Source of the DNA: Oryzomicrobium sp.
GTDB taxonomy: Bacteria > Pseudomonadota > Gammaproteobacteria > Burkholderiales > Rhodocyclaceae
DNA: 64,000 bases
Assembly (NCBI RefSeq): GCF_021287045.1
Contig: NZ_JAJTBG010000002.1
Coordinates: 310,001-374,000 of the forward strand
Reading direction: 5' to 3'
The notes beneath the pieces are model-generated. The model was not told the DNA's origin. It saw only the letters and a list, made by a program, of their open reading frames with translations, and ran no database searches. Of this stretch, positions 29,107 to 39,850 are shown piece by piece (the stretch's first letter is position 1; the number at the start of each line of letters is the position of its first letter). The translations under genes and the position numbers were made by a program.

Positions 29107-30144
29107 ATGGACTTGCAGATCCTCCTCCTCCTTGGCCAGGACGGGCTCACCAACGGGGCCATCTACGCGCTCCTGGCGCTGGCCCTGGTCCTGGTGTTTG
29201 CCGTCACCCGGGTCATCTTCATCCCCCAGGGGGAGTTCGTCGCCTACGGCGCCTTGACCCTGGCCGCCCTCCAGGCCGGCAAGGTGCCCGCCACCATCTG
29301 GCTGGCGGTGGCCCTCGGCGCCGTGGTCTTCGTCATCGACGCGGCGATCGCCCTGCGCGCCCGGGCCTGGCGCCGCCTGCCCGGCCTGGCCGCCCTCACC
29401 CTGGGCGTGCCCCTGGCGGTGGCGGCCCTGATCCACGGTCTGGACGCGGCCACCCTGGCCCTGCCGTTGCAAATCCTGCTCGCCCTGGCGGTGGTGGCGC
29501 CCCTGGGACCGCTCATCTACCGGCTGGCCTTCCAGCCCCTGGCCTCGGCGCCGGTGCTGGTGCTGCTGATCGTTTCGGTGGCCACCCACATGACCCTGAT
29601 GGGCCTGGGCCTGGTCTTCTTCGGCGCCGAAGGCTTCCGCACCCCGGCCTTCTCCGACGGCAGCCTGGAACTCGGCCCGGCCACCCTGCAATACCAGAGC
29701 CTGTGGATCGTCGGCGTCTCCCTGGTGCTGATCGTCGCCCTCTACCTGTTCTTCGGCCGCACCCTCACCGGCAAGGCCCTGCGCGCCACCGCCATGAACC
29801 GCACCGGTGCCCGGCTGATGGGTATTTCCACCACCCTGGCGGGCAAGCTGTCGTTCTTCGTCGCCGCCCTGATGGGGGCTTTCTCCGGCGTGCTGGTCTC
29901 GCCGGTGACCACCCTGTACTACGACTCAGGCTTCCTGATCGGCCTCAAGGGCTTCGTCGGCGCCATCATCGGCGGCCTCATCTCCTACCCGGTGGCCGCC
30001 CTGGGGGCGGTGCTGGTGGGCCTGCTCGAATCCTTCTCGTCGTTCTACGCCAGCTCGTTCAAGGAAGTGATCGTGTTCACCCTGATCATTCCGGTGCTGC
30101 TGTGGCGTTCCCTGACCACCCGGCACGTGGAGGAGGAAGAGTGA
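29107..30144 (+). CDS. ABC transporter permease, LivH type
   Basis: 345 residues, around eight to nine membrane helices. The N-terminal [42 protein letters not shown] and the C-terminal [28 protein letters not shown] match LivH. It is somewhat longer than usual (about 300), with extra sequence after the second helix. Its stop overlaps the next start (TGATG at 30142-30146), so it is coupled to the LivM-LivG fusion gene. Confidence 0.9.
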   Translation: MDLQILLLLGQDGLTNGAIYALLALALVLVFAVTRVIFIPQGEFVAYGALTLAALQAGKVPATIWLAVALGAVVFVIDAAIALRARAWRRLPGLAALTLGVPLAVAALIHGLDAATLALPLQILLALAVVAPLGPLIYRLAFQPLASAPVLVLLIVSVATHMTLMGLGLVFFGAEGFRTPAFSDGSLELGPATLQYQSLWIVGVSLVLIVALYLFFGRTLTGKALRATAMNRTGARLMGISTTLAGKLSFFVAALMGAFSGVLVSPVTTLYYDSGFLIGLKGFVGAIIGGLISYPVAALGAVLVGLLESFSSFYASSFKEVIVFTLIIPVLLWRSLTTRHVEEEE

Positions 30145-31913
30145 TGCGCCGCCACCTCCCCGTCGCCCTGTTCGTCGCCTTGCTCGCCTCCGGTCCCCTG
30201 TGGCTGCCCGAGTTCGGCGTCACCCTGCTCAACTACATCGGCCTCTACGCCATGGTCGCCCTGGGGCTGGTGCTGCTCACCGGCGTGGGCGGCATGACCT
30301 CCTTCGGCCAGGCCGCCTTCGTCGGCCTGGGGGCATACACCACCGCCTACCTGACCACCGCCCACGAACTGTCGCCCTGGCTCACCCTGGTGATCGGCTG
30401 GATCATCACCGGCGGCTTTGCCCTGCTGCTCGGCGCCATTACCCTGCGCCTGTCCGGCCATTTCCTGCCCCTGGGCACCCTGGCCTGGGGCATCAGCCTG
30501 TACTTCCTGTTCGGCAACCTGGACGACCTGGGCGGCCACACTGGCCTCACCGGCATCCCGCCGCTGAGCCTGGGCAGCCTGGAGCTCAAGTCCGGCGAAT
30601 CCCTCTACTTCCTCATCTGGCTGATCGTCCTGGCCTTCGTGCTGGTCACCCGCAACCTGCTCGATTCGCGCACCGGCCGGGCCATCCGCGCCCTCAAGGG
30701 CGGCGTGGTGATGGCCGAGAGCATGGGGGTCAACACCACCCGGGTGAAGATGGTGGTGTTCCTCATCGCCGCCCTGATGGCCGCCACCTCGGGCTGGCTG
30801 TACGCCCACCTGCAACGCTTCGTTAACCCGACTCCGTTCGCCCTCAACATGGGCATCGAGTACCTGTTCATGGCGGTGGTGGGCGGCGTCGCCCACGTCT
30901 GGGGCGCCATCGTCGGCGCCGGCCTGATCACCGTGCTCAAGCAGTGGTTGCAGGACCTGCTGCCCCAGTTGCTGGGCAGCGACGGCAACTTCGAGATCAT
31001 CGTCTTCGGCCTGCTCATGATCTTCATGCTGCAACGCGCCCGGGACGGCATCTGGCCCTTGGTGCTCAAGCTTTTCCACGGCCTGGGCGCCGCGCCCCGG
31101 GCCCGGGTCCTGCCCGAGGCCGAGCCCCTGGAGCGCCGCCCGGCGCGCAAGGCCGGCGAAGTGCTGCTCGACGCCCGCCAGGTGACCCGCCGCTTTGGCG
31201 GCCTGGTGGCCAACAAGGACATGAGCCTGTCCGTCGCCGCCGGCGAAATCCTCGCCCTGATCGGCCCCAACGGCGCCGGCAAGAGCACTTTCTTCAACCA
31301 GATTTCCGGGGTGGACACCCCCACCAGCGGCGAGATTTCCTTCCTCGGCGAACGGGTGGACGGGGCCGAATCCCGGCGCATCGCCCGGGCCGGCATGAGC
31401 CGTACCTTTCAGCACGTGCGCCTGCTGCCGACCATGACCGTGCGCGAGAACGTGGCCCTGGGCGCCCACCTGCGCGGCCACGGCGGCTACCTGGCCGCCG
31501 CCCTGCGCCTGGAGCGCAACGAGGAGGCCCGCCTGCTGCGCGAGGCCCAGCGCGCCCTGGAGCGGGTCGGCCTGGCCGACTACGCCGACCAGCCGGCCGG
31601 CAGCCTGGCCCTCGGCCAGCAGCGCATCCTGGAAATCGCCCGGGCCCTGTGCGCCGATCCCTGCCTGCTGCTCCTCGACGAGCCGGCTGCCGGCCTGCGC
31701 TACCTGGAAAAGCAGGCCCTGGCCGAGCTGCTCAAGAGCCTCAAGGGCGAAGGCCTGGGCATCCTCCTGGTCGAGCACGACATGGACTTCGTCATGGGCC
31801 TGGCCGACCGGGTGGTGGTGATGGAATTCGGCGAGAAGATCGCCGAGGGCCTGCCTGCCGAGATCCAGACCAACCCGGCGGTGATCGAGGCCTACCTGGG
31901 CGGCGTGGAGTGA
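30144..31913 (+). CDS. Fused LivM permease and LivG ATPase
   Basis: 589 residues from the ATG at 30144. Residues about 1-315 are a LivM-type permease ([52 protein letters not shown]). After a linker, residues about 340-589 are a complete ABC ATPase: Walker [11 protein letters not shown]-loop, [15 protein letters not shown] signature, [10 protein letters not shown] Walker B and [17 protein letters not shown]. The fusion places both components in one polypeptide, which together with LivH and LivF forms the importer. Frame is continuous, so this is not a sequencing join. Confidence 0.92.
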   Translation: MRRHLPVALFVALLASGPLWLPEFGVTLLNYIGLYAMVALGLVLLTGVGGMTSFGQAAFVGLGAYTTAYLTTAHELSPWLTLVIGWIITGGFALLLGAITLRLSGHFLPLGTLAWGISLYFLFGNLDDLGGHTGLTGIPPLSLGSLELKSGESLYFLIWLIVLAFVLVTRNLLDSRTGRAIRALKGGVVMAESMGVNTTRVKMVVFLIAALMAATSGWLYAHLQRFVNPTPFALNMGIEYLFMAVVGGVAHVWGAIVGAGLITVLKQWLQDLLPQLLGSDGNFEIIVFGLLMIFMLQRARDGIWPLVLKLFHGLGAAPRARVLPEAEPLERRPARKAGEVLLDARQVTRRFGGLVANKDMSLSVAAGEILALIGPNGAGKSTFFNQISGVDTPTSGEISFLGERVDGAESRRIARAGMSRTFQHVRLLPTMTVRENVALGAHLRGHGGYLAAALRLERNEEARLLREAQRALERVGLADYADQPAGSLALGQQRILEIARALCADPCLLLLDEPAAGLRYLEKQALAELLKSLKGEGLGILLVEHDMDFVMGLADRVVVMEFGEKIAEGLPAEIQTNPAVIEAYLGGVE

Positions 31914-32662
31914 TGAGCGGCATGGAACAGAAGAACAAACCCCTACTCGAAGTCCGCGACCTGGCCGTGGCCTACGGCAAGGTGGAAGCCCTCCAGGGCG
32001 CCAACCTGACCCTGCGCCAGGGCGAGCTGGTCACCGTGATCGGCCCCAATGGCGCCGGCAAGACCACCCTGCTGTCGGCCCTGATGGGCCTGCTGCCGGC
32101 GCGGGGCGAGGTGACCCTCGACGGCCAGCCCCTCTCCGCCGACGTGGACGTGGAAGCCCGGGTCGGCCGGGGCATGATCCTGGTGCCGGAAAAGCGCGAG
32201 TTGTTCGCCGAGATGAGCGTCGAGGACAACCTGCGCCTGGGCGCCTTCTCCCGTCGCGCCGAGGGGCGCGCCGCCCGGGACGACACCCTGGCCGAGGTCT
32301 ACGACCTGTTCCCGCGCCTCAAGGAGCGGCGCGGCCAGGAGGCCGGCACCCTGTCCGGCGGCGAGCGGCAGATGCTGGCCATGGGCCGGGCCCTGATGGC
32401 CAAGCCCCGGGTGCTGATGCTCGACGAACCCTCCCTGGGCCTGGCGCCGCTGATCATCCGCGAGATTTTCCGCATCGTCGCCGAGCTGAAGAAGACCGGC
32501 GTGTCGATCCTGCTGGTGGAGCAGAACGCCCGGGCCGCCCTCAAGGTGGCCGACTACGGCTACGTGCTGGAAACCGGCCACGTCGCCCTGGAAGGCCCGA
32601 GCGCCGACCTGGCGGCGGACGAGCGGGTGGCGGCCACCTACCTGGGCGGCAAGAAGGGCTGA
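31913..32662 (+). CDS. ABC transporter ATPase, LivF type
   Basis: 249 residues from the ATG at 31913, whose first base is the last base of the upstream TGA. Walker [10 protein letters not shown], signature [15 protein letters not shown], Walker [14 protein letters not shown], and [25 protein letters not shown] identify the LivF branch. It powers uptake with the LivG half of the fusion. Last gene of the operon. Confidence 0.93.
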   Translation: MSGMEQKNKPLLEVRDLAVAYGKVEALQGANLTLRQGELVTVIGPNGAGKTTLLSALMGLLPARGEVTLDGQPLSADVDVEARVGRGMILVPEKRELFAEMSVEDNLRLGAFSRRAEGRAARDDTLAEVYDLFPRLKERRGQEAGTLSGGERQMLAMGRALMAKPRVLMLDEPSLGLAPLIIREIFRIVAELKKTGVSILLVEQNARAALKVADYGYVLETGHVALEGPSADLAADERVAATYLGGKKG

Positions 32663-32720
32663 GGCCGCGGGGCCGCGGTTTCACGGTTTCGCTGCACGCC
32701 GTTCCCTTTGTATTCCCCGC

Positions 32721-32774
32721 GCAGGGCGCGGTATTCCGGATCAGGCGGTAACGCTCCGGAACACCGCGCCCTAC
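32721..32774. repeat. Long imperfect palindrome (REP-like)
   Basis: An 18-base arm at 32723-32740 (beginning AGGGCGCGGT) pairs with 32755-32772 (ending ACCGCGCCCT) with a single mismatch; the 14-base loop is GC-rich. No T run follows. The AGGGCGC...GCGCCCT form resembles dispersed REP elements of proteobacteria, but only one copy is in this window. Confidence 0.5.
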
Positions 32775-32870
32775 TTGCGTTTACGCGGTGCCATCGCGCA
32801 GAGCGAGCACTGGCGCGGGGTTTCGCAAGGGTGCCTTCGAGGTCAGCGCCAGGCGCGGAGTTCCGAGGGG

Positions 32871-34589
32871 TCAGTCCTGGGGTTCCGGGTCCGGCGCGGT
32901 GATCGGCGGCACCAGGATGCCGTACTTCTTGCCCACCCGCTGGTAGAACTCCCAGGCGGCGAACAGCTTGGGCGAGCGCGGGTCCCGTTCCCGGGCCAGC
33001 TTCAGGTAGCGCCGGCCGCGCAGGGCCATTTCCTCCTGCCAGCCCTTGTGTTCGAGCAGGGTGAAGATGGCGTTGGCGGCGTTGACCAGGAATTGCAGGT
33101 TGGGCACCCGCTCGGCGGCCTGGATGAGCAGGTCCACCGAGGCTTGCAGGTCGCCGCCCTGGGCGGCGCTGACGCCCCGGTTGTTGAGGGTGACGATCTC
33201 CTGGCTGACCTCGGCCAGCAATGCCTGGCCGGCCTCTTCCTTGCCTGCCTTCTCGAAGGCCTGGCGGATGTGGGACAGGGTGGCCGGGTCGTCGTGGTGC
33301 ACCGCCGCCAGCCGCTTCATCAGCCCGCCGCCTTCCTCGTCCTTGCCTTGGGCCAGGCAGGCCTGGGCCAGCTCCACCTGGAGCCGGCGCGAGGCGGCCT
33401 CGTGGCCACCCTCGGCCACCAGGGTGTCGTGCAGGGCCAGGGCCTGGTCGAGGTGCTTGCGCGCCCCGCTCTCGTTGCCCTCCTTGCGGCAGGCTTCCGA
33501 TTCGAGCACCAGGGAGGCCAGTTCGGCCTGCTTGTCGCCGCGCCGCTCCCGTTTCAGATCCTGGATCACCTGCCGGGCGGCGTTGACGTTGCCCTTTTCG
33601 ATCAGCACCTTGGACAGGTTGGCGTAGTCGTCGGCGCAGGCCAGGGTCGAACCCCGGGTCCGGGCCAGGGCGTTCTGGTAGGCCCGCTCGGCCTGGGCCA
33701 GATCGCCGTTGCGGCTGGCCACGTCACCCACCAGGCGTTGGCGTTGGGTGTTGTGGGGGGCGATGCGTCCGGCTTCGAGCAGGGTTTCCTGGGCGGTGGC
33801 CGAATCGCCCCGTTCTTCCTGCAACCGGGCGAGGAAGTCATAGGCGGCCAGGTATTCCGGGCAATCGCGCAGCAATTCGCTGAGCAGCGCTTCCGCCTCC
33901 TCGGCGGCGCCCCGGGCGTGCAGCGCCACCGCCAGCCCCATGCGCGCCCAGGGCAGGGGCTTGTCGGCCAGCACACGGCGGAACACGGCTTCGCCGTCGG
34001 CGTAGCGGCCGGCGGCATTGAGGGTCTCGCCCTGCAGGCGCAGTGCTTCGCCGGCGTGGGCCGGCTGGCTGGCGACGATGGCCTCGCAGGCGGTCACCGT
34101 GGCGGCCCAGTCGCCTTTTTCCAGGGCGGCGTAGGCGGCGGAGAAGATCTTTTTCTTGAACAGGGCCCGGGCCAGCCGGGCTTGCAGCTGGTCGGCGGTG
34201 AACGGCTTGATCAGGTAGTCGTCCGGGGTCAGCTCGGCCACCGAGGCCACGTGCTGGTAGCCCCGCTCGGCGGTGACGATCATGAACACGGTGGATAGGG
34301 GGATCAGGTGGCGGTGGCGCAGCTCTTCGAGCAACTGCTGGCCGTCCCGGCCGTCTTCCAGCACGTAGTCGGAAAAGATCACCCCGAACTCATGCTTGGC
34401 CACGTGGCGCAGAGTTTCCCAGGCCGAGCTGGCGCCGTGCACCTGGGTCACCCCCAGGGTCGACAGCATGGTGCGCAGGGCGTTGCGGGCGTTGGGGTGG
34501 CGGTCCACCACCAGCACGCGCAGGCGCAGCAGCTGGTCCTGTAGGGCGGCGAGCAGGGCGTTGGATTGTTGGATGGAAGGAGCGGCCAT
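32871..34589 (-). CDS. Response regulator receiver with TPR-type repeats
   Basis: 572 residues from the ATG at 34589; a start at 34640 would add 17 residues not needed for the fold, and neither start has a strong ribosome binding site. Residues about 20-145 form a CheY-like receiver (RVLVVDRHPNARNALRTML, phospho-acceptor Asp74 in IFSDYVLEDG, IKPF near 125). The remaining 420 residues are helical repeats of about 34 residues (for example AYDFLARLQEERGDSATAQETLLEAGRIAPHN), typical of TPR. No DNA-binding or enzymatic output is visible, so signalling is probably through protein contact. No kinase is adjacent. Confidence 0.82.
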   Translation of the reverse strand: MAAPSIQQSNALLAALQDQLLRLRVLVVDRHPNARNALRTMLSTLGVTQVHGASSAWETLRHVAKHEFGVIFSDYVLEDGRDGQQLLEELRHRHLIPLSTVFMIVTAERGYQHVASVAELTPDDYLIKPFTADQLQARLARALFKKKIFSAAYAALEKGDWAATVTACEAIVASQPAHAGEALRLQGETLNAAGRYADGEAVFRRVLADKPLPWARMGLAVALHARGAAEEAEALLSELLRDCPEYLAAYDFLARLQEERGDSATAQETLLEAGRIAPHNTQRQRLVGDVASRNGDLAQAERAYQNALARTRGSTLACADDYANLSKVLIEKGNVNAARQVIQDLKRERRGDKQAELASLVLESEACRKEGNESGARKHLDQALALHDTLVAEGGHEAASRRLQVELAQACLAQGKDEEGGGLMKRLAAVHHDDPATLSHIRQAFEKAGKEEAGQALLAEVSQEIVTLNNRGVSAAQGGDLQASVDLLIQAAERVPNLQFLVNAANAIFTLLEHKGWQEEMALRGRRYLKLARERDPRSPKLFAAWEFYQRVGKKYGILVPPITAPDPEPQD

Positions 34590-34855
34590 GAGGGCAAGAA
34601 CGGTTGTTTGGGCGGCGAACTTAAGGGATGTGGCCCGCATGATGCAAGGGACATGAATAAAGCATGACAGGTTCCTGGGATCGCCGCCGGACGGGAGGCG
34701 GACGCGGCTGACGGCGCAAGATCCCCAGAGGCGGGCGAAAAGCGGTTAAAATTCAGCCCATTGGCGCATTATCACGGCCCGGGCCGGGACGGGATGGCGT
34801 ATAATCCCAGCCCCTTTTCCGCAGTCCTCGTCCGCTCCGCCTGGAGTCCTTCCCC

Positions 34856-36790
34856 ATGCTGTACCCCGAATCCTTTGACGTCATCGTCGTCGGTGGCGGC
34901 CACGCCGGCACCGAGGCGGCCTTGGCCGCGGCCCGCGCCGGGGCCAAGACCCTGCTGCTCACCCACAACCTGGAAACCCTGGGGGCGATGAGTTGCAACC
35001 CGTCCATCGGCGGCATCGGCAAGGGCCACCTGGTCAAGGAAGTGGACGCCCTGGGCGGCGCCATGGCGGAAGCCACCGACGAGGGCGGCATCCAGTTCCG
35101 CATCCTCAACGCCTCCAAGGGGCCGGCGGTGCGCGCCACCCGCGCCCAGGCCGACCGGGTGCTGTACAAGCAGGCGATCCGCAAGCGCCTGGAGAACCAG
35201 CCCAACCTGACCCTGTTCGCCCAGGCCTGCGACGACCTGATCGTCGAGGGCGACCGGGTGGTGGGCGCCGTCACCCAGCTCGGGGTGCGCTTCTCCGCCC
35301 GGGCAGTGGTGCTCACCGCCGGCACCTTCCTCAACGGCCTGATCCACGTCGGCCTGCAAAACTACACCGGCGGGCGCATGGGCGACCCTCCGTCCGTATC
35401 CCTGGCCGCCCGCCTCAAGGAACTGAAGCTGCCCCAGGGCCGCTTGAAGACCGGCACCCCGCCGCGCCTCGACGGCAAGACCATCGACTTCGCCGGCATG
35501 GAGCCCCAGTATTCGGACGACCCGCTGCCGGTGTTCTCCTTCCTCGGCAACGCCGCCCAGCACCCGCGCCAGTTGCCCTGCTGGATCACCCAGACCAACG
35601 CCCGCACCCACGACATCATCCGCGACAACCTGGACCGCTCGCCGATGTACACCGGGGTGATCGAGGGCGTCGGGCCGCGCTACTGCCCGTCCATCGAGGA
35701 CAAGATTCACCGCTTCGCCGGCAAGGACAGCCACAACGTCTTCCTCGAACCCGAGGGCCTGGACACCCACGAGATCTACCCCAACGGCATCTCCACCAGC
35801 CTGCCCTTCGACGTGCAGCTGCAGATCGTGCGTTCGATCAAGGGCCTGGAGCGCTGCCACATCCTGCGCCCCGGCTACGCCATCGAGTACGACTACTTCG
35901 ACCCGCGCGGCCTCAAGTCGTCCCTGGAGACAAAGGCCATCGGCGGCCTGTTCTTCGCCGGCCAGATCAACGGCACCACGGGGTACGAGGAAGCTGCCGC
36001 CCAGGGCCTCTTGGCCGGGGCCAACGCTGCGTTGCAGGCCCTGGGCAAGGACGCCTGGTGCCCGCAGCGGGACGAGGCCTACTTGGGGGTGCTGGTGGAC
36101 GACCTGATCACCCGCGGCGTGTCCGAGCCCTACCGCATGTTCACCTCCCGGGCCGAGTACCGGCTGCAACTGCGCGAGGACAACGCCGACCTGCGGCTCA
36201 CCGAGACCGGCCGGCACCTCGGCTTGGTGCCGGATGCCCGCTGGGACGCTTTCTGCCGCAAGCGCGACGCCATCGAGGCCGAGCGCCAGCGCCTCAAGGC
36301 CACCTGGCTGCACCCGGGCAAGCTGCCAGCCGGCGAGGCCGAGCGGGTGTTCGGCAAGCCCCTGGAGCGGGAATACCACCTGCACGACCTGCTGCGCCGG
36401 CCCGAGGCCAGCTACGCCAGTCTGATGACCCTGCCCGGCGCCGCCGAGGGGCGCGCCGAGACGGCCCTGGACCCACAGGTGATCGAGCAGGTGGAGATCC
36501 AGGCCAAGTACCAGGGCTACATCGACCGCCAGCAGGACGAGGTGGCCCGCGCCGCGGCCTACGAGAGCCAGGTGTTGCCCGCCGACCTGGACTACGAGAC
36601 GGTGGTCGGCCTGTCCAAAGAAGTGCGCGGCAAGCTCGGCCAGCACCGCCCGGAAACCCTGGGTCAGGCCTCGCGCATCCAGGGCGTCACCCCGGCGGCG
36701 ATTTCGCTCTTGGTGATCCACCTGAAGAAGCTCACCGGCCGAAACGGTTCCGCCGGCCAGGGCGCCTCCTCGGCCCAGTCCGCCGCATGA
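34856..36790 (+). CDS. mnmG: tRNA uridine-5-carboxymethylaminomethylation enzyme MnmG
   Basis: 644 residues. FAD-binding start [21 protein letters not shown], the [15 protein letters not shown] motif with the active-site cysteine region, and the helical C-terminus used for MnmE and tRNA binding. It partners MnmE in modifying wobble uridines. It overlaps rsmG by four bases (ATGA), the classical gidA-gidB pair. Confidence 0.97.
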   Translation: MLYPESFDVIVVGGGHAGTEAALAAARAGAKTLLLTHNLETLGAMSCNPSIGGIGKGHLVKEVDALGGAMAEATDEGGIQFRILNASKGPAVRATRAQADRVLYKQAIRKRLENQPNLTLFAQACDDLIVEGDRVVGAVTQLGVRFSARAVVLTAGTFLNGLIHVGLQNYTGGRMGDPPSVSLAARLKELKLPQGRLKTGTPPRLDGKTIDFAGMEPQYSDDPLPVFSFLGNAAQHPRQLPCWITQTNARTHDIIRDNLDRSPMYTGVIEGVGPRYCPSIEDKIHRFAGKDSHNVFLEPEGLDTHEIYPNGISTSLPFDVQLQIVRSIKGLERCHILRPGYAIEYDYFDPRGLKSSLETKAIGGLFFAGQINGTTGYEEAAAQGLLAGANAALQALGKDAWCPQRDEAYLGVLVDDLITRGVSEPYRMFTSRAEYRLQLREDNADLRLTETGRHLGLVPDARWDAFCRKRDAIEAERQRLKATWLHPGKLPAGEAERVFGKPLEREYHLHDLLRRPEASYASLMTLPGAAEGRAETALDPQVIEQVEIQAKYQGYIDRQQDEVARAAAYESQVLPADLDYETVVGLSKEVRGKLGQHRPETLGQASRIQGVTPAAISLLVIHLKKLTGRNGSAGQGASSAQSAA

Positions 36791-37434
36791 GCGCCGCCCG
36801 ACTGACCGCCGGGCTGGCCGCCCTGGGCCTGGACCTGGATGCCGCCGCCCAGGAAAAGCTGCTCGCTTACCAGGCCCTGCTGCTGAAGTGGAACCGCACC
36901 TACAACCTCACCGCCCTGCGCGACCCGGCCAAGGTGCTGCCCTACCACCTGCTCGATTCCCTGGCGCTGCTGCCCTTCGTCGGTGACGGTGACCTGCTCG
37001 ACGTGGGCAGCGGCGGCGGCATGCCGGGCATTCCGGTGGCGATCGCCCGCCCCGACCTGGCGGTGACCCTGGTGGACAGCAACAGCAAGAAGGTGGCCTT
37101 CCTCACCCAGGCGGTGATCGAGCTGGGCCTGCCCAACGTGACCGCCCGCTGCGCCCGGGTCGAGGAACTGGAGCGTCCTGGCGGCTATCCCCAGATCACC
37201 TCCCGGGCCTTTGCCGAGCTGGCCGACTTCATCGCCCTGACCCGCAAGTTGATCGCCCCGGGCGGGCGCTGGCTGGCCATGAAGGGCGTCTATCCGGCCG
37301 AGGAAATCGAGCGGCTCGATGCCGCCCGCCTGGGGGTCGAAGTGGCCGCGGTGCATCCGCTCGCCGTCCCCGAGGTGGAGGGCGAGCGCCATGTGGTGAT
37401 CGTGGTGCCGGAAGGCGCCGCCGCATCGGCGTAA
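36787..37434 (+). CDS. rsmG: 16S rRNA (guanine-527-N7) methyltransferase RsmG
   Basis: 215 residues from the ATG at 36787. The SAM-binding motif [16 protein letters not shown] and [14 protein letters not shown] are diagnostic for RsmG/GidB. It methylates G527 of 16S rRNA. Coupled to mnmG by overlap, and followed 76 bases later by parA. Confidence 0.96.
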   Translation: MSAARLTAGLAALGLDLDAAAQEKLLAYQALLLKWNRTYNLTALRDPAKVLPYHLLDSLALLPFVGDGDLLDVGSGGGMPGIPVAIARPDLAVTLVDSNSKKVAFLTQAVIELGLPNVTARCARVEELERPGGYPQITSRAFAELADFIALTRKLIAPGGRWLAMKGVYPAEEIERLDAARLGVEVAAVHPLAVPEVEGERHVVIVVPEGAAASA

Positions 37435-37510
37435 CATGGCGTCCGGCATCATGACTACCGTATATACCGTTCAACCGCGCCCTAGGGGCGCCAACAGGGA
37501 GTAAGGCACC

Positions 37511-38302
37511 ATGCGCGTGCTGGCCATCACGAACCAGAAGGGCGGCGTCGGCAAGACGACCACCAGCGTGAACCTTTCCGCCTGCCTGGCGGCCCAGGGC
37601 CAGCGGGTGCTGATGATCGACCTGGACCCCCAGGGCAACGCCACCACCGGCAGCGGCATCTTCAAGCGCGAGGCCCTGCCTTCGGTCTATCAGATGCTGA
37701 TCGGCAACGCCACCCTGGACCAGGTGCGGATCAAGACCGAGTTCGGCTACGACGTGCTGCCGGCCAACCGGGAGTTGGCCGGGGCCGAGGTGGAGCTGAT
37801 CGAGATCGACCAGCGCGAAACCCGCCTCAAGTCAGAACTGGCCAAGGTCGCCGGCGACTACGACTACGTGCTGATCGACTGCCCGCCGGCCCTCAACCTG
37901 CTCACGGTGAACGGCTTGGTGGCGTCCAACGCAGTGATTATTCCGATGCAGTGCGAGTATTACGCCCTGGAGGGGCTGACCGACCTGGTCACCACCCTGC
38001 GCAAGGTGCGCGCCAACCTCAATCCCGCCCTGGAGATCGAGGGCCTGCTGCGCACCATGTACAACCCCCAGAGCACCCTCACCCAGCAGGTGTCGGGCGA
38101 GCTGGAGAGCCACTTCGGCGAGAAGGTCTACACCACCCTCATCCCGCGCAACGTGCGTTTGGCCGAGGCGCCGTCCTACGGCAAGCCGGTGATCGCCTTC
38201 GATCGGGCTTCCCGGGGCGCCCAGGCCTACATGTCCCTGGCCGAGGAAATGCTGGCGCGCCACGCCAGGGGCACCGGCCAGGGCCCGGCCGGGTTGCAGT
38301 GA
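37511..38302 (+). CDS. parA: Chromosome partitioning ATPase ParA (Soj)
   Basis: 263 residues. Deviant Walker A KGGVGKTT starts at residue 10, and DLDPQGNATTGSG and LIDCPPALNLLTVN follow. The short form without an N-terminal HTH is the chromosomal Soj type. It cooperates with ParB to segregate origins. A GGGAG ribosome binding site precedes the ATG. Confidence 0.97.
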   Translation: MRVLAITNQKGGVGKTTTSVNLSACLAAQGQRVLMIDLDPQGNATTGSGIFKREALPSVYQMLIGNATLDQVRIKTEFGYDVLPANRELAGAEVELIEIDQRETRLKSELAKVAGDYDYVLIDCPPALNLLTVNGLVASNAVIIPMQCEYYALEGLTDLVTTLRKVRANLNPALEIEGLLRTMYNPQSTLTQQVSGELESHFGEKVYTTLIPRNVRLAEAPSYGKPVIAFDRASRGAQAYMSLAEEMLARHARGTGQGPAGLQ

Positions 38303-38351
38303 GGACGGTGTTTCAGCCGCCAACCGACGAATTCAAGGAAAACGACGCCTC

Positions 38352-39194
38352 ATGAAACAAAAGGGACTGGGCCGGGGGCTGGACGCCCTGCTGGCCGGCG
38401 AACCCGCTGCCAAGGACGTGCAGCGCAGCCTCAAGGTGACCCTGCTGCTGCCGGGCAAGTACCAGCCGCGCACGCGCATGGACAGCGAATCGCTCCAGGA
38501 GCTGGCGGCCTCGATCAAGGCCCAGGGCGTGATGCAGCCGATTCTGGTGCGGCCGCTGCGCGACCCCCTGGGCGAAAAGTACGAAATCGTCGCCGGTGAG
38601 CGGCGCTGGCGGGCCTCCCAGTTGGCCGGGCTGTCCGAGGTGCCGGTGCTGATCCGGGAAATCCCGGACGAAGCCGCCCTGGCCATGGCGCTGATCGAGA
38701 ACATCCAGCGCGAGAACCTCAATCCCCTCGAAGAGGCCATGGGCCTGCAACGCCTGGTGGACGAGTTCGGCCTGACCCACCAGCAGGCGGCCGACGCGGT
38801 GGGCCGTTCCCGGCCAGCGGCGTCCAACCTGCTGCGCCTGCTGCAATTGCCGGCACCGATCCAGGATCTGCTGCTGGAAAGCCAGATCGACATGGGCCAC
38901 GCCCGGGCGCTGCTGCCCCTGCCTACCCCGGTCCAGTTGTCCCTGGCCCAGCGGGTGGCGAGCAAGGGCCTGTCGGTGCGCGAAACCGAGAAGCTGGCCC
39001 AGCTCGCCCTGCAACCGCCCAAGGAACCGGAGCCGCGCAAGGTGGATCGGGACCTGCTGCGCCTGGAAGAAGAACTGTCCGACGTCCTGGGGGCCCGGGT
39101 GGAAATCCGCGCCAACAAAAAAGGCACCGGCAAGGTGCATATCGCCTTCGATTCCCTCGAAGAACTGGACGGCCTGCTCGGCCGGCTGCGCTGA
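38352..39194 (+). CDS. parB: Chromosome partitioning protein ParB (Spo0J)
   Basis: 280 residues. KGLGRGLDALL start, the CTPase motif region GERRWRAS, and IENIQRENLNPLEEA with the following HTH (LTHQQAADAVGRSRPAASNLLRL) are canonical. It binds parS sites near the origin and loads SMC. I found no consensus parS palindrome in the window. Confidence 0.97.
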   Translation: MKQKGLGRGLDALLAGEPAAKDVQRSLKVTLLLPGKYQPRTRMDSESLQELAASIKAQGVMQPILVRPLRDPLGEKYEIVAGERRWRASQLAGLSEVPVLIREIPDEAALAMALIENIQRENLNPLEEAMGLQRLVDEFGLTHQQAADAVGRSRPAASNLLRLLQLPAPIQDLLLESQIDMGHARALLPLPTPVQLSLAQRVASKGLSVRETEKLAQLALQPPKEPEPRKVDRDLLRLEEELSDVLGARVEIRANKKGTGKVHIAFDSLEELDGLLGRLR

Positions 39195-39510
39195 TTTCAA
39201 AGCCGGCCCCGGCGGCCCCGTTTCAACGGGCCGCCGGGGCTGTGGATAACCTGCGTTTCAAACGCTGTTGGCGTTGCGTATAACGGAAGGCGTTTGAATA
39301 GGCGAAATCCAGCACCAGAGAGGGGCGTAGCCCTCTTGCTGCGTAGCACCAACATTGACGTAATAACGATCGCGTCTTATAGTAGACCGTCTTTGTGGCG
39401 ACCGTTGGCAAGGCGCGCCCAGCAGCGTTCGCGGTACGGGGAGTGCCGACGAGCGCCGAGCAGATGCAAGGTCCCGGTGGGTTTGCAGCAGGTGAGAAAA
39501 GGCGGCAAGC
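39195..39510. promoter_or_regulatory. parB-atpI intergenic region with hairpin and DnaA box
   Basis: No gene. A perfect 13-bp hairpin (39206-39218 with 39228-39240) closes parB; it lacks a T run. A consensus DnaA box (TGTGGATAA) starts on the next base, 39241-39249. The atp promoter lies at 39355-39383 and a leader of about 125 bases follows before atpI. Confidence 0.65.
39355..39383 (+). promoter_or_regulatory. Sigma-70 promoter of the ATP synthase operon
   Basis: TTGACG (39355-39360) and TATAGT (39378-39383) are spaced by exactly 17 bases, close to consensus. It is the best promoter visible upstream of atpI and would start the transcript near 39390. Confidence 0.75.
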
Positions 39511-39849
39511 GTGTTTCGGGTGATCTTTCTGCAGCTGGTGATGGCGAGTTTGACAGCGGTCCTCTGTGGCTGGTTCGTCGGAATCCGCGGTGCGGTTTCG
39601 GCGGCGTTGGGGGCAGCCGCCTATTTGGTGCCGTCCTTCCTCTTCGCCGTCCGTTTAGCCGTTTCCGCCCACAGGCGCGCGCCGAGCGCCGCCGGGTTCT
39701 TCTTGGGCGAATTCGTCAAGGTAGCCGCAACGATCGGATTATTGGCGCTCGCTGCCAAGGCCTACGGGGATGTGCACTGGCCCACCCTGCTGATCGGCCT
39801 GGTAGTCGTGCTGCAAGCGAATTTCTTGGCTATTTGGAAAACGTCCTGA
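39511..39849 (+). CDS. atpI: ATP synthase accessory protein AtpI
   Basis: 112 residues from a GTG at 39511, four hydrophobic helices (FLQLVMASLTAVLCGWFVG, VSAALGAAAYLVPSFLFAVR, VKVAATIGLLALAAKAYG, LIGLVVVLQANFLAIW). It matches the small AtpI proteins that help assemble the c-ring. Directly followed (one base) by atpB. The exact start is uncertain because ATG codons are lacking nearby. Confidence 0.85.
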   Translation: MFRVIFLQLVMASLTAVLCGWFVGIRGAVSAALGAAAYLVPSFLFAVRLAVSAHRRAPSAAGFFLGEFVKVAATIGLLALAAKAYGDVHWPTLLIGLVVVLQANFLAIWKTS

Positions 39850-39850
39850 C

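Noticed and set aside
27022-29691. 889-codon minus-strand open frame opposite the TSUP and liv genes
   Set aside because: Gly/His/Gln-rich antisense shadow of well-supported plus-strand genes; long antisense frames are common in GC-rich DNA.
37511-39510. Search for a parS site near parAB
   Set aside because: No consensus palindrome of the form TGTTTCACGTGAAACA or a close variant was found by eye here or elsewhere in the window.
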